Program-made: the position numbers and the translations under genes
The notes under the pieces: generated by a model
Database searches by the model: none
What the model saw: the letters and a program-made list of their open reading frames with translations, nothing else
What the model was told of the DNA's origin: nothing
DNA from: Ceratotherium simum simum
Lineage: Eukaryota > Chordata > Mammalia > Perissodactyla > Rhinocerotidae
Direction of reading: 5' to 3'
NCBI RefSeq assembly: GCF_000283155.1
Contig: NW_004454207.1
Span: 2,999,869 to 3,063,868 of the forward strand
Length of the DNA stretch: 64,000 nucleotides
Shown: in pieces, positions 35,595 through 48,260 of the stretch
Layout: each line of letters begins with the position of its first letter
How positions within the stretch are numbered: position 1 is the stretch's first letter

Positions 35595-35956
35595 CATAGT
35601 CACTAGCACTCTCTAGGGAAGAATCATCCTTCCCCACCCCATTAATGTCAGGCTTGGCTATATAACTTGCTTTGGCCAATGAAATGAGAGTACACCCAAC
35701 TCGTGTGACTTCCAGGCAGAGGTTTTAGAGCCAGCATGTGGTTTTCTATGCACATTTTCCTCTGCCATTATGACCAGACATGAGTCACATAGAGAGAGCT
35801 TCATCAGCCTGGGGCCTGGAGTGAGGGCAACATGGAGCAGAGGTGTTGCCAACCCAACTGTTCCCAATGATGAGAAATAATCCTTTGCTATTGTTAGCTA
35901 CTAAGATTTGGGGACGTTTATTACTGCCACATAACCTGTCCCATCCTGACCACTAC
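35595..35956 (-). mobile_element. MLT1-type MaLR LTR
   Basis: Reverse MLT1 order on the plus strand: 'cttgctttggccaatgaaat', 'gagccagcatgtggttttct', 'ttcatcagcctggggcctgg', 'gagtgagggcaacatggagc', 'agctactaagatttggggac', 'tcccatcctgaccactaca'. Confidence 0.8.
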
Positions 35957-36059
35957 AATTTCCAAAACATTTGTCATCACATAATTAAGTATTGATATGC
36001 CATTTCTTCCACAAATATTTATTCATATGCAATATTTGAAGAGTCATTAAGACTCAGCA

Positions 36060-36245
36060 GAAAATTCAGTGGTCCTAAATTTAGGAGATCTGTTTCTAAC
36101 TTGTTTTCCCTTGATAATGTCACTGAATTTCCCTGAACTTCTACTTTTAAAAAATGCCTACACAGCTCACCTCACACAGTTGATGAGACGATCATATATA
36201 TGAAAGTATTTTAAAAACAGTAAAGTGCTAAACAAATGTAAGACC
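36060..36245 (-). repeat. MIR-like fragment
   Basis: 'aatttccctgaacttctact', 'agttgatgagacgatcat' and 'acagtaaagtgctaaacaaa' resemble the reverse MIR order. Diverged. Confidence 0.45.
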
Positions 36246-37735
36246 TATAACTCAGTGTGCTGTCGTAGGCTGGATTTCAGAGCTCCTGCCTTGGCAATGA
36301 ATGGCAATGAATGGAGTGACCTCCAAGTGGGGAAGCAGGAAGTCAAATGCTCTCGACCCATGTCTATGGTTCCTTTTCATTGTATTTCATGAATTTTATA
36401 GCTAGAGACTTCTAAATTAATGAATATTAAAGTTTTTCCATGTCCCATCAGGATACATTGGCTTCTAGGTAAGAGAAACCCCAACACACACAGACTTGAA
36501 CAATAAGGGAATGTTTCATCTGACAAAACACCATGTCCAGAGGTCAGGCAGTTGATAGGTAATTGATAGCTCAATAATGTTGAAGACTCAGGCTCTCTCT
36601 GATTCTCCTTTCCATGGTCCTCAGCACCAGCTTCATCCTAAAGCTGAGATTTCCTCTGGTCACTAAATGACTGCTGGAAGAAATCACATCTAGCATCTTC
36701 TTTGGTCACATCAAGCAAGAGAGAGAGGGAAGATAGGAACCCTTCACTCGTACAAGTATTGCAAGTCTTCCTTCAATGTACTGAAAACATGTGCCAAGGA
36801 TTTGCTGGACTAATGGTGGAGGAGTTGGCTCAGGAGCTCAGGTGAGGATATCGGAACGAAATCCAGTTTTGTTAGGAAGGAGGAAAGGAGAAGCAGACAA
36901 GAAACTAATATTTTGCAAGGCAGCTCAAGAGGAAAAAATCTAGCACCTCATGCATTTCCGCAGACCTGTGAACTGTTTAATGTTCAGATCTGCAAACCTG
37001 ATAGTTGGGCATAAGTAAAATCTCCTAACACTTAGCTCTACCATCTGTTGCTGACATAAAAATTTTACATGATATGAAAAATGCCAGATGGAAGCTACAC
37101 ATTAACCATGTCCAAGCTGTTTTATGCTCACAACATACACAGAATAGAAGAAATAGTTTTGTTCCATACACTGTTGGGCTTGTAGTTCTCCAGTTATGAT
37201 TCTGGCCACTGACAGAGAAGGACTTCTCTGAGCTTCCTAATCACTTATGTTCCCTTGGCATTTGGGAAGCTGTGTGCACTGGTGGCCCCAGAATTTCTAT
37301 CCAGGACAGACTTAGAAGCTACAATTTTTTTAGAGTTGGGGGCTGGGAAGGGGAAGGCACACCTATTTGAAACTGTGTTTGCACAGCAAAAACACAGTTT
37401 TTAGCTTAGAATTTATATTATGGTAAATAAGAATGGTAAAGTTTTCTAAAGATGTTTTTATTTTTATTGTATATAGGATTGAGAAAATAGCAATTGTCCG
37501 TATCACAGAATAAGAAGTCAAGGAATAGTTGTTATTTTGAAGCAAAGGTAATGGAAAATGTTCTAGGGGAAATAAGATTTTTATCATAAACTTTCCACCA
37601 ACTGAAAGAACTTCTATAAAGTACAGGCAACAATTTCCCCATTTTTATTATAAAATACTTCAAACATATATTAATAGAGAGAGTGATATAACAGACATCC
37701 GCGTGCTCAACACCCAGATGCATCAGATGTTAACG
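36246..37735. other. Unassigned DNA
   Basis: 36,430-36,780 has the texture of an old interspersed repeat ('cttgaacaataagggaatgt', 'gtccagaggtcaggcagttg') that I cannot name. The remainder shows nothing recognisable. Confidence 0.3.
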
Positions 37736-37873
37736 TTTTTTTGTTTTTTTGTTTTTTTTGTGAGGAAGATCAGCCCTGCGCTAACATCCATGCTAATCCT
37801 CCTCTTTTTGCTGAGGAAGACTGGCTCTGAGCTAACATCTATTGCCAATCCTCCTCCTTTTTTTTCTTCCCCA
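37736..37873 (-). mobile_element. ERE-type SINE cut by the assembly gap
   Basis: A T-rich run is followed by 'gaggaagatcagccctgcgc', 'gctgaggaagactggctctg' and 'attgccaatcctcctcc', the tail-side half of a minus-strand ERE. The head half is lost in the N run, so no target duplication can be seen. Confidence 0.85.
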
Positions 37874-38773
37874 NNNNNNNNNNNNNNNNNNNNNNNNNNN
37901 NNNNNNNNNNNNNNNNNNNNNNNNNNNNNNNNNNNNNNNNNNNNNNNNNNNNNNNNNNNNNNNNNNNNNNNNNNNNNNNNNNNNNNNNNNNNNNNNNNNN
38001 NNNNNNNNNNNNNNNNNNNNNNNNNNNNNNNNNNNNNNNNNNNNNNNNNNNNNNNNNNNNNNNNNNNNNNNNNNNNNNNNNNNNNNNNNNNNNNNNNNNN
38101 NNNNNNNNNNNNNNNNNNNNNNNNNNNNNNNNNNNNNNNNNNNNNNNNNNNNNNNNNNNNNNNNNNNNNNNNNNNNNNNNNNNNNNNNNNNNNNNNNNNN
38201 NNNNNNNNNNNNNNNNNNNNNNNNNNNNNNNNNNNNNNNNNNNNNNNNNNNNNNNNNNNNNNNNNNNNNNNNNNNNNNNNNNNNNNNNNNNNNNNNNNNN
38301 NNNNNNNNNNNNNNNNNNNNNNNNNNNNNNNNNNNNNNNNNNNNNNNNNNNNNNNNNNNNNNNNNNNNNNNNNNNNNNNNNNNNNNNNNNNNNNNNNNNN
38401 NNNNNNNNNNNNNNNNNNNNNNNNNNNNNNNNNNNNNNNNNNNNNNNNNNNNNNNNNNNNNNNNNNNNNNNNNNNNNNNNNNNNNNNNNNNNNNNNNNNN
38501 NNNNNNNNNNNNNNNNNNNNNNNNNNNNNNNNNNNNNNNNNNNNNNNNNNNNNNNNNNNNNNNNNNNNNNNNNNNNNNNNNNNNNNNNNNNNNNNNNNNN
38601 NNNNNNNNNNNNNNNNNNNNNNNNNNNNNNNNNNNNNNNNNNNNNNNNNNNNNNNNNNNNNNNNNNNNNNNNNNNNNNNNNNNNNNNNNNNNNNNNNNNN
38701 NNNNNNNNNNNNNNNNNNNNNNNNNNNNNNNNNNNNNNNNNNNNNNNNNNNNNNNNNNNNNNNNNNNNNNNNN
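37874..38773. other. Assembly gap (900 N)
   Basis: Exactly 900 unknown bases between a SINE and an AC-repeat/L1 end. Long frames that cross it are artefacts of translating N. Confidence 1.
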
Positions 38774-38935
38774 ACACACACACACACACAATGGAATACT
38801 ACTCAGCCGTAAAAAAAGACAAAATCGTACCATTTGCAACAACATGGATAGACCTTGAGGGTATTATGCTAAGCAAAATAAGTCAGACAAAGAAAGACAA
38901 ATATCATTCATTGTTTTGATGTTTCACCCTCATTG
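38774..38935 (+). repeat. (AC)n and L1 LINE 3' fragment
   Basis: AC repeat to 38,790, then 'aatggaatactactcagccg', 'ccatttgcaacaacatggat', 'agaccttgagggtattatgc', 'aagtcagacaaagaaagaca', a younger L1 type. It breaks off near 38,930. Confidence 0.8.
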
Positions 38936-38974
38936 TTCCAGTTCCCTCTTTGAACGGGTCTATAAGATCCCATT

Positions 38975-41000
38975 ACTGAATATAGTACAATTTACTTACC
39001 TGTTTTTCTGTTGATGGATATTTAAGCTATTTGCATTTTTTACCACCACAAACACTGCTGCAAAAAACAACCTGGTTTTTTGTGTTTTCTCTGATTCCTT
39101 GTGCACAGGTCAGAGAACTTCTCTAGGTTACAGATCCATGAAGGGAGAGTGAGAAATTCCGTTCCGTCATGATTTATCAAGTAACGTCTACACCAGCAAT
39201 GTTCAAAAGTTCCTTTTTCTTCATGTTGCCAATCTGTTGGCTATGAGATAGCATTTTCCTGATAACTATAGAAATAGAGCAACTTTTCATCTATTTGACA
39301 TTCAGGTTTCCTCCTCTGTCAATTTGCTTCTTGATATATTTTGCCCATTTTGGGGTATTTGTCTTTTTCTTGCTGAATTGTAAAACTCTTTTACACTTTT
39401 TATATACTAACATTTGTTGATTTTATGCATTGCAAATACCTTTTTCCTGTCTATGACTTGTCTTTTAAATTTTGTTTAAGGTGTTTTTTGTTGTGTTTAG
39501 GTTTATAATTTTAGTGTAATTATATTTGTCTACCTTTTCCTTAATTAAGGGTTTTGTTTTCTTGTGCTCATCTATGGAATCCTTCAAAGATTCAAGATCA
39601 TAAAGAGATTTTCCTTTATTTTCTTGGAGAAGTTTTTGTGGTTTCTTTTGACATTTAGATATTTAGTCTGTCTGGAATTTATCTTTGTGAGGTGTAAGAT
39701 AGTGACTTAATTTTCTTTCCAGAAGGATAACTAATTTTCCCAGACTCATTTGTTGACTAGTTCATACTTTCGTCTCTGATTTGTAGGGTCTTCTTTGTCC
39801 TCCGTCAAGTCTCTATATGTGCCCGTGTCTGTTTTGTCCAACTCAAATAGCATGCTGTCTACATTACTATATCTTTTTAATTAGTCTTCATATCTGGTAG
39901 AGCAAGCTCTCTGGCTGTCTTAGCTATTGCAGTGGTCAATTTTATGTGTCAACTTGACTGGGCAATGGAGTGCCCAGATTAAACACTATTTCTGGGTGTG
40001 TCTGTGAGAGTGTTTCTGGATGAGATTAGCGTTTGAATTGGTGAACTCAGTAAAGTTGATTGCCCTCCCCAGTGTGAGTGAGCATCATCTAATCCATTGA
40101 GGGCCTTAATAGAACAAAAAGCAGAGGAAGGGAGGATTTGGTTCCTTCCTGGAGCGTGTATGTTTGAGCTGGGACATCGATCTTCTCCTGCCCTTAGACT
40201 GGGATTTATGCCATCCGCTCCTCTGGTTCTCAAGAGGGGAATTTCACCACCAGCTTTCCTGGGTCTCCAGCTTGCAGAGAGCAGATCACAAGACTTCTCA
40301 GCCTTTTCCTGATCTTGTCTTTCCTTCCATGAACCCGCTATATCTCTGCGTATATTCAGGTCATCTTTTACACCCTTCAATGCTGTTTTGTAATCTTCTC
40401 CATAACAGGTTTTGTACATCTTGCGTAAATTTATTCTTGGGTATTGTATAGTTTTTGTGGTTATGGTAAATGAGAACTTTATTCGAAAACATTTCCTGAT
40501 CGGTCATTACTGTATGTAGGAATGCTAAAAATGTTCGTGTGTTGGTTTTGTATCCAGCACGTTGCCAAACTTTCTTATCAGTCTAAAAGTTTGTTTCAGA
40601 TTCTCTTGAATTTTCTATGGAGATAATCATATTGTTTACAAAGAAGGACTGTTTTATCTCCTTTTTAAAAATTTTAGACCTCTTGTTTTTTTGACCTATC
40701 TAGAACCTCCAATACAAAATTGACTGATGAGTTTATTCTCTCAATCCTGATGTAGATGGGAATGATTCCCAAGTTTCCAATGAAGTAAGATGTCTGCTAA
40801 GAAGACTGATAGCAGATATACCTTGTCAGGTGAAGGAAATGCCCTTCTATTCCTGGTCTGCTGGAAGCTTGTATCACAATTACTTTTATTGAATTGTCTT
40901 ATTAATTGAGAAAAATATGGTTTTTATGCTCTGATCTTGTAACATGATATATAACATTAACAGAATTCTAAAAGTTAAAATATTCATTCAGTGCTGGGAG
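38975..41000 (-). repeat. L1 LINE ORF2-3' region, interrupted by an LTR
   Basis: Reverse-strand L1 landmarks in order: 'tgttgatggatatttaagct', 'aaacactgctgcaaaa', 'tttgcccattttggggtatt', 'tttcccagactcatttgttg', 'tctgttttgtccaactcaaa', then after the LTR 'cgtaaatttattcttgggta', 'tatgtaggaatgctaaaaat', 'cagattctcttgaattttct' and 'acctccaatacaaaattgac'. The frame is broken many times, so it is a dead copy. Confidence 0.8.
39935..40335 (+). mobile_element. ERVL/MaLR-type LTR inside the L1
   Basis: 'tatgtgtcaacttgactggg', 'ctgggtgtgtctgtgagagt', 'gtttctggatgagattagcg', 'ccattgagggccttaataga', 'gagctgggacatcgatcttc' and 'tcctgggtctccagcttgca' are well-known signatures of this LTR group. The end with the polyadenylation signal is missing or truncated. 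Confidence 0.75.
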
Positions 41001-41639
41001 AAACCCTACTTGAGAATATAGATACATGAGATATATTATATATCTGTAATCTTTTTGACGAATTTTATTTTTATGTAGTCAAATATAATAATTTTATTCC
41101 TTTTCTTATTTTCTTAAAGAAATAATCTTATTTCCTTATTCTATAATAATCTAACTCCTTTTAATTTCTCTCTCTTATTTATGCTTAAAAAGTCCTTCCC
41201 CACCCCAATAAATATTCAACTATCAATATTTTCCCCACTATGTTTTGCAATTCTTATTAGCATTTGCATTTTGTTCCTTGCACTGCATGAAATCTAAATG
41301 TTACACTTTTCCCCCAGAGAGTCAATTCTTTTTAACTCTTTGATGAATAATCTCTTGACCGCTGGTTTATGATTCCTTTATTATATGCTTCCTTTATTAT
41401 ATATAATCTTCTCATATATATTAGGATTGTTTCTCTACAATCACTTTCACAATCATTGATTTTCACGCTAGTGTCATGATGCTCTCATTTCTATAGTTTT
41501 TTGAATGTGCATGTATATACATATACACCAAAAGTAGAACAATGAAATAATGCATCTCTTTCTCAAGGAAATATTGAACCAGGATCCACTGACATAATTT
41601 TTTTTAATTTATGTTATACTTTAACGTCTAGCAGAGCAG

Positions 41640-42180
41640 CTCAATTAATTACTCTTAGAGTTGTGTTAAACGAATATGCTAATTTGGGGAAAACATACAG
41701 CTGTAATATTCAGTCTTCGCACCCCATTACATGGCCTATATATTCATTTATTCATATTTTCTTTGAACTCTCTTGGTAAATTTTGTAACTTTCCTCACAT
41801 AGATTCATTTTTAAAATTAAGGTTGTAGCTGGATATTTTAAGGCTGAGGGTTGTTCCCCCCACACCTCATATATCTTTTGGTAGTTACTTTGGACAGAGC
41901 AGGAAAGCTGGTTATTTTTGTACACTTATCTTTAACCAGCCGTTTTAATAAACTTCCATAAGGATAACCACTTTCTAATTATGTTGGAGTTTCTCAATAG
42001 GCAATTATATTATCTCTAAATAATACTTTTTGTTTTCTCATTTTCTATAACAGTGTTCCTATATCTGTTCTAGAATTGTGTATTAACTAATACAATGGTG
42101 TAGAAATCCTTGTTTTATCTCTGATTCTAATGGGATCCTGCCTCCTATTTTGGTTTTTCGTCTGGTAACATGTGGTGCTG
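41640..42180 (-). repeat. Second L1 LINE ORF2 fragment
   Basis: 'ttctttgaactctcttggta', 'ggttgtagctggatatttta', 'aactaatacaatggtgtag' and 'ctctgattctaatgggatcc' repeat, in the same direction, the L1 ORF2 region already present at 40,395-40,740. So a second L1 copy lies next to the first. Confidence 0.55.
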
Positions 42181-42574
42181 ATTAAATGACATCATTGGTG
42201 TTTTGTCTGGATTCTCTGGGCAGCTGGTAAGCTCCTTATGAAGACAGCCCATCCTGGGCAAACACGTCTGCTACTCTGGGGCTGGTCTCTGCAGCCCCTG
42301 GCACCGAGCAGGGAACTTGGTCAGGGCCAGAAAGAATCTGTCTCATGCTGGACTCTGGAGAGGCCCTAACAGGCTGGGGCTGCTCCTCTCTGGATGTGAC
42401 CATGTGTTTAGACACTTCTGCTCTCCCGGAAGCCTGGAGTTTCTACTCCAGCCTTGAGCAGACACTTGGGTTTTCCTCACGTGCTACTGTCTATCGTGGA
42501 TGACATACTCAGAAATAAATGGAAATTGCAGCAGTTGTGTCGGCCGGGTTCTGCATGACAGACTGAGAAAGATT
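42181..42574. other. Unassigned G+C-richer DNA
   Basis: 42,215-42,480 is less AT-rich than the L1 pieces on both sides and may be an insertion, but I recognise nothing in it. Confidence 0.3.
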
Positions 42575-42960
42575 CTAAACAAATATTTACTTGTTATAAA
42601 ATAAAATATGTGAGATCCAAGTTTCCCACCGATCCTATCGCCAGAGGTCAGCACCATTGCCCATTTGGGGAGTGTGCGTCTATGCACACACATATATGTG
42701 CATACATGTATTTCTATACTTGTGCTCTATGCTTTTCAAACATATGCACGTTTGAATAATGTGAGCCAATATAAATATCATTAATTTTTTTCAACAGCTG
42801 TGTAATACTCTACCATATGGCCGTTCTATAATCATCCTTTCCTCTGTTAATATATATTTCAAGCTTGTTTCTTTGCCTCTTGAACCAACATATATTTAGG
42901 ATGGATTTCTAGAAATTAGTTGTTGAAGTATAAGGTAAGCAGATTTTTTAAAATTTCGCT
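42575..42960 (-). repeat. L1/HAL1-type LINE fragment
   Basis: 'tttttcaacagctgtgtaat', 'actctaccatatggccgttc', 'ggatggatttctagaaatta' match the reverse order of the L1-related 3' segment ('aacagctgcatagtattcca', 'ggatgtaccataattta', 'taggataaattcctagaa'). Confidence 0.5.
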
Positions 42961-45385
42961 TAACTTTCATAGGTACTTTCAACTAGTCCTTCCCAGGAAT
43001 TGAGAGTTCGGTCCATGAACTGTTAGTGGTCCATGATGTGATAAGTACAGAACTTGAGAGTAAATGTTTAGAAATGTTTATCATAATTTGATATTTCCAT
43101 GATATCCAAACATGTGATTTTATATTTTATAAAAATGTTTGACTAAAAAACCTAATTATTTTAAAATAATAATAATAATAATAATAATAATGCTAAAACA
43201 AAAAGAATTATGAAAAGAGTCCATTTGGAGAATATGGATTAAGTGAGATCAAGAGCTTTTCATTGTGAAAATAAATATATTTTAGGAAAAGTTTCTTAAG
43301 AGACATATGAGGGATAAGTGTAAAAAAAGTCACAGTTTTCAAAATATTATATTGGGAAAAAAATATGTGCCGTATTTAGGGATGGATGTGGGGTATGATC
43401 AGTAATATAATACATTCTTATCAGGACAAAGAATAAAAGAACCTGATTCTTCATCACAAATAGCTTGGGAAGCAATACTCCCATGAGCAGTTGACGGGAG
43501 TTTCCATTTTCTTTTCTAAATTCTTGCCACTAGTTCGTCTTGTCAAAGATTAAAATGTCTATTAATCTGCTGGTTATAAACACTCTCGTTGTTTTGATGT
43601 GAATTTCCCTGATTACTAATGATGTTTGTATCTTTATTAGTTATGTGGGTTTCTTCTTGCTACTTATATTGTTTGTGCTGCTTTTTATTGGTTTGGAGAT
43701 TCTTCTTTCTTTCTGGTATCTGGGGATTTCACATTCTTATTTTTGAGTTCCTCTATTATTTTAGAAGTATTTTTGTTATAATTTATTTAATAATTCTATG
43801 TATTTAGACTGGGAGGAATTCGCCTCCCCTTTAGGCTCCATTATAGTTTCTTGTTGGGCATTGCTGATTTAATGGACAGCTATAGAGTTTTGTATAGTTG
43901 TCTGTTCTCTGGACTCTTTTATTGGTGAAAAGTTTTTTAGAGAAGAAGTTTTCTTTCTCGTTCTCTATACCTCTTCTTTCGTATTCTTTCCTCACGGCAG
44001 TACCATATTTACTGGACATGCCCTTATGGACAATTTCAGTTTCTCTTGATCTTTAGGCTGTTGATCTGTCATCATATTCTGTATGATGGTCCGAAAAAAA
44101 AAGCACAATTGAAAATGTAAAATTGCTGTTCATTAAGTAGAGATTATTTGGAAAAGGAAATGTTTGGGATCCCTGTGAAGTCAGCCTCTCATATCAGTAC
44201 TGTTGATTCTCTCAAACAATACTGTCCAGCCTCTTCTGAAGCTTCCGGATTTGGCCCTGTTTCTATCCTCTGTCCATGAATTATCTCCACTCACCACTTC
44301 ACATCCTTTCCCTGAAGCCAAACAGCAGGTCAAATGAAGTCCTGAAACAGCCATCTGGGGGTGTTGAAGCACGGATGATTGTGGTCAGCTCTGGGAAGCT
44401 GAGCGTATATGTCAGGGGAACAGCTGCTCACAGATTTGTAAACAACTGCTGGGTGGCAAGCTGACAGAGGGCAAAATGTGCACATGGAAGTCAATGAAGA
44501 GCTCCAAGTGATCAAATGTCAGTGTAGACAGCTGGACGATGAGGCTAGCTGACACTGCCTGCTGGAGCACAGCTTTCCGGGAAGGGGAGAGCCAAGTGTC
44601 CCGGCCACAGGCAGTGCCAGCCCAACAGGTGAAAGCCAGGACAGAGAAGAGCCCAGAAGCCCTGAGACCCATTTGGGTCATGGCCTGGGATATGCAATCA
44701 TGCTTTGTGCCCAAAATGAAATGCCAGCAAATGTTCCTCTCTTTCTACTAAAAAAAAATTCTTGCCAATGTGTCTTAATTAATTAAGATTTAGGGTCTTG
44801 AGGCAGCCTCTTGAGCTACACCAGACATAATAGTCTAGCCAGGGCCACTGGCCTGAGTTCTGGGATTATCAAGGGTCCAAAAGTCCCATACTTCCTGACT
44901 ACATGGTAGGCTTCAATTGAGACGAGCCGTCAGGTAAGACACAAGGAGTTATGTCAGAGACAGAGTGGACAGAGGTCAGGTTCAGGGGCAAGCATGGACC
45001 CAGCATCAAACCAGCATGGCAAAGGCTGAGAAAGAGGCTGCCCAAGACCCAGTGCTGGTGAACAGCAAAATGGCAGTCACCTGGCAAGTCTGGAAGTCAT
45101 GTTGGAAGGGGTTGACTGGGAAAAATGACTCAGGAGCTAGAGTGTCACGCAGTCAGTCCACAGGCTGCTTTTTGGAGACCTGAAGTCCCATTGCCATGGA
45201 CAAATCTCTGCACTTTAAATGTGCTCATTTCTGAATCCTGTGTCTGATGAATAAGGTGTGGTCTCTTGATTCATAGGGCTTGTAATTAAGTTGGACATAA
45301 AATGGTAAACCATTTTGACACTTGAATAAGTTTCTGCTTGTTTATTTAATGAGAATGTTCATGAAAATGACAAAGGAGCAGAGAA
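42961..45385. other. Unassigned DNA with an (AAT)n run
   Basis: (AAT)n at about 43,165-43,191. 43,510-44,060 is T-rich and L1-like in texture but not assignable. 44,170-45,385 is balanced in composition and shows no repeat that I know. It holds the minus-strand frame 44,412-44,714 discussed in the findings. Confidence 0.35.
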
Positions 45386-45389
45386 ACAG

Positions 45390-46185
45390 GTGCCCTCATA
45401 TACAACCTGTGAGAGGGTAAACTGAGGCTCTCCAGGGAGTAATGTGGTGACCAGGATCAAAACCCTTCAAATGCACATCCCCTTTGATCCAGTAACTCCA
45501 CATCTATGAACTTAGCTCAAGGAAATGATCAAGTGTAAGTGCAAAGATGTTTGATGCCATGTAACAGCAAGACAGGAAACCACTGAAGCAGACACTTGGA
45601 TGCTCCATGCCACCCTCGTCAGCCCCCCTGCTCTTAGCGCATCTGTGGTGGACGGTTCCATGCACAGTCCCAGCCTCCCACCCCAGGCTTCACCTTGGTG
45701 GCTTAAGGCTTTTCTGCTTCAGGACTTTTTTGGATGCCACAGAACGCCATTCTGCCAGACACAGAGAACTGAAGAATAGTTAATACCGCCAGGGGACTAT
45801 TCTCCATCAATGGGAGAAAGAGATGGAGAATGATGCCCCAACTTCTCCTTCTCCAAGTGAGACCACTTCAAGGACTATTCTACATGATTCCTGAGAGGGA
45901 CCCCATGGGATTGAGCTCCAGCTGCCCGCTGTGATCAACAGCTCCCTAACACACCTCTTTGGCTTTGCTCCTTGCTCCTTTCCCTGGCTCACTCTCCCCA
46001 CCCCTCCTCTTCTGCTTTCTTGGATCACCTCTCAAATAAATTACCTGCACCCAAATCCTTGCCTCAGACCCTGCTTTCAGAGAACTCAAATCAGGAGTCA
46101 ATCTAAACATCAAAAATAGGGATTAAATTAGACATGATACATTCATACAACGGACTATTATGCAGCCATTAAAATTTGGACCCAA
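45390..46185 (+). repeat. L1 LINE 3' fragment split by an LTR-like insert
   Basis: Left part 45,420-45,590 ('ctttgatccagtaactccac', 'agctcaaggaaatgatcaag') and right part 46,100-46,185 ('ggattaaattagacatgata', 'actattatgcagccattaaa') are consecutive in L1, with about 500 bp inserted between them. Confidence 0.7.
45590..46095 (+). mobile_element. LTR-like insert in the L1
   Basis: Contains 'gctccctaacacacctcttt', 'ggctttgctccttgctcctt', 'ccctggctcactctccccac', then CTCAAATAAATTACCTGCAC (AATAAA signal) and 'aatccttgcctcagaccctg', the R/U5-like end of a known mammalian LTR group that I place in ERVL/MaLR with limited certainty. Ends not defined. Confidence 0.55.
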
Positions 46186-46194
46186 GGAAGAAGC

Positions 46195-46725
46195 AAGCAT
46201 AGGACCATACAAAGACTTGTACATGAATGCTCATAGCAGATCTGTTTGTTATAGCCCCAAACTGGAAACAATCCAGCTGTCTATTAGCATGTGAGTGGAT
46301 AAACAAATTGTTGTATATCCATACAATGGAGTACTATTCAGCAATAAAAGCACTAAAAAGAATTGAACTATTGATATACACAACAACATGAACCTCAAAA
46401 TAAGTCTGCTGAGTGAAAGAACCCAGGCAAAAAGAGTACATAGTGTGTGATTTTATTTATAGAAAATGCAAACTAATATATAGTGACAGAAAACAGACCA
46501 GTGATTGCCTCGGGGCAGGGAGAGGGTACAGAAAGGGGGGAAAGTGGGATTACAAAGAGACACAAGGAAACTTCTGGGGGTGAAGGGCATGTTCATTATC
46601 TTGATTGCAGTGATGGTTTCATGGGTGTATACGAATGTTAAAACCTGCCAGAATGTCCCCTTCAAGTACGTGTGGTTTATTGTATGTCAATTACACCTCA
46701 ACAAAGCTGTTAAAGATGAAAAAAT
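46195..46725 (+). repeat. L1 LINE 3' end, second copy in tandem
   Basis: 'atccatacaatggagtacta', 'agaaaacagaccagtgattg', 'agggcatgttcattatcttg', 'aattacacctcaacaaagct'. It starts again upstream of where the preceding L1 piece stops, so it is a separate insertion. Confidence 0.75.
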
Positions 46726-48252
46726 GACCTGGGATAAAAATAAATTAATGACATGATGATTATTCATATTAAATTTTTAGGTTTTAAAAAAAGGCTGGTT
46801 TTACGTCAATATGCACAATATGAGCTTAGATACCGATACAAATTCATAAATTAATGACTGAAATGACAAAGTCCAAAATGTTGCTAGTGTTCGTCTCAGA
46901 GTCTAGGGATTGCAGTAGTTTTTATGTTTTTCTTTTGGTATACCTGTCTCTTCCAAATTTTTATGATGAATATATATTCTGCAATTTTGAAAATCAGTGG
47001 ATAAAACACAACACAAGGTATCTTATGTTACATGCCAGAAAAATGGTAGAGGCCAATGGTTTTCAAATTTGTTTTTTGTTTTTTTTGGAGCATTGGGGAT
47101 TTCATGAAAGTGTCTCAGGGATTAGCCCAGGAGGAAAAAGAGGATACACAGGCCAGAGTCTTCACTTCTTCTCTAAGTAGAATAACTGTTTTCATTTCAG
47201 GAATAAATGTGCAAGTCTGAAGAGGGCCAATTACTGAGGCCTGGGTAGTAGTGGAATGCTTTATAGTGAAGACAGAAGTTACTTGGAGAGATGGATCTTG
47301 ACTAAGCAAAGAACAGAAAGTGGGTCTTCTAGAAAAGTCTGAGTAAAGATACTAATGGAACCTGTTACCCTCTGCACTATACTTTTTTCCTACTCTGATT
47401 ACTGTTCAATTCTTCATTCAAATGAGAGCTGGCCACTAGAATGCCCAGCCTGATTCTTGGCCTTCACGAGATCACTCAGGTTGGGAATCCAAAGGACTCA
47501 ATAGCAGTGCCAAGGGCAGTGGTGGGGATGCTAACAAGTGGGGGGACTTTCTCTTCCTCCCCCAATCTCCACCAGATCCCCTCCCCCATTTTTTATGTGC
47601 ACCAATAATATGTTCTCAAGATAATATGAATTCTTTGCCAACACAGCTCTGAGGCCCTGCCAACCCTCCAAATAGGTCACTGTTCTTATTTTCTCCTAAG
47701 TTGCCATGGAAAGAACTGAAAATTTGGAGAAGACTACCTTGAGAGACAATCCTGTTAAAAATCACAGTTTAAATGTAGCATGTGGGACCAAGAGAAAGTG
47801 TCAGTTGAATGCATTGATACTTCTCAGTTTTAGAAGAGAGTGAATAGTTAAATTTAGCTTATCAAAAAAAAATTGTTCCGTTTATTCCTGTTCAAGGAAT
47901 TACAATAACTTTCACATAGTGTTTGCATTTGTGGCTGCTTATTTTCTGTCATTGCTTTCCAACAGTTCATGTCCAAGCACACGTGGAAAATGACCATGTA
48001 TTTAGGATCTCAGATTTTCAGCACCTGGAATCAAGGCATTTAAAAGGTGGAGGAAAGCAACTGGAATGAATACACACTGGGGTAAAGTGATGGGGCTGCT
48101 CCCAGGAGACCCCACCTGGTCACCCCGAGGTGTGTGTTGGGGGGGTGTCAATATCTACGGACACCTGCAACCCACTCAGGACCAGATGAGTCGTGATGCT
48201 GCAGGTTGGGATACAGGACTGATCAGTTTCCAGCTGGCTTGCTCCCAAGAGG
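46726..48252. other. Unassigned DNA
   Basis: No gene recognised. 48,001-48,080 is similar to 50,118-50,200 (see findings). 47,055-47,180 may be an old repeat ('ggccaatggttttcaaattt') but is not assignable. Confidence 0.3.
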
Positions 48253-48260
48253 TTTTAGAG

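Noticed and set aside
37703..38858. Long open frames of more than 300 codons on both strands
   Set aside because: They run through the 900-N gap. The known ends are SINE, AC repeat and L1 sequence.
39979..40451. Frames of 95-146 codons on both strands
   Set aside because: They lie in the ERVL/MaLR-type LTR and the L1 and do not correspond to retroviral or L1 proteins in that position.
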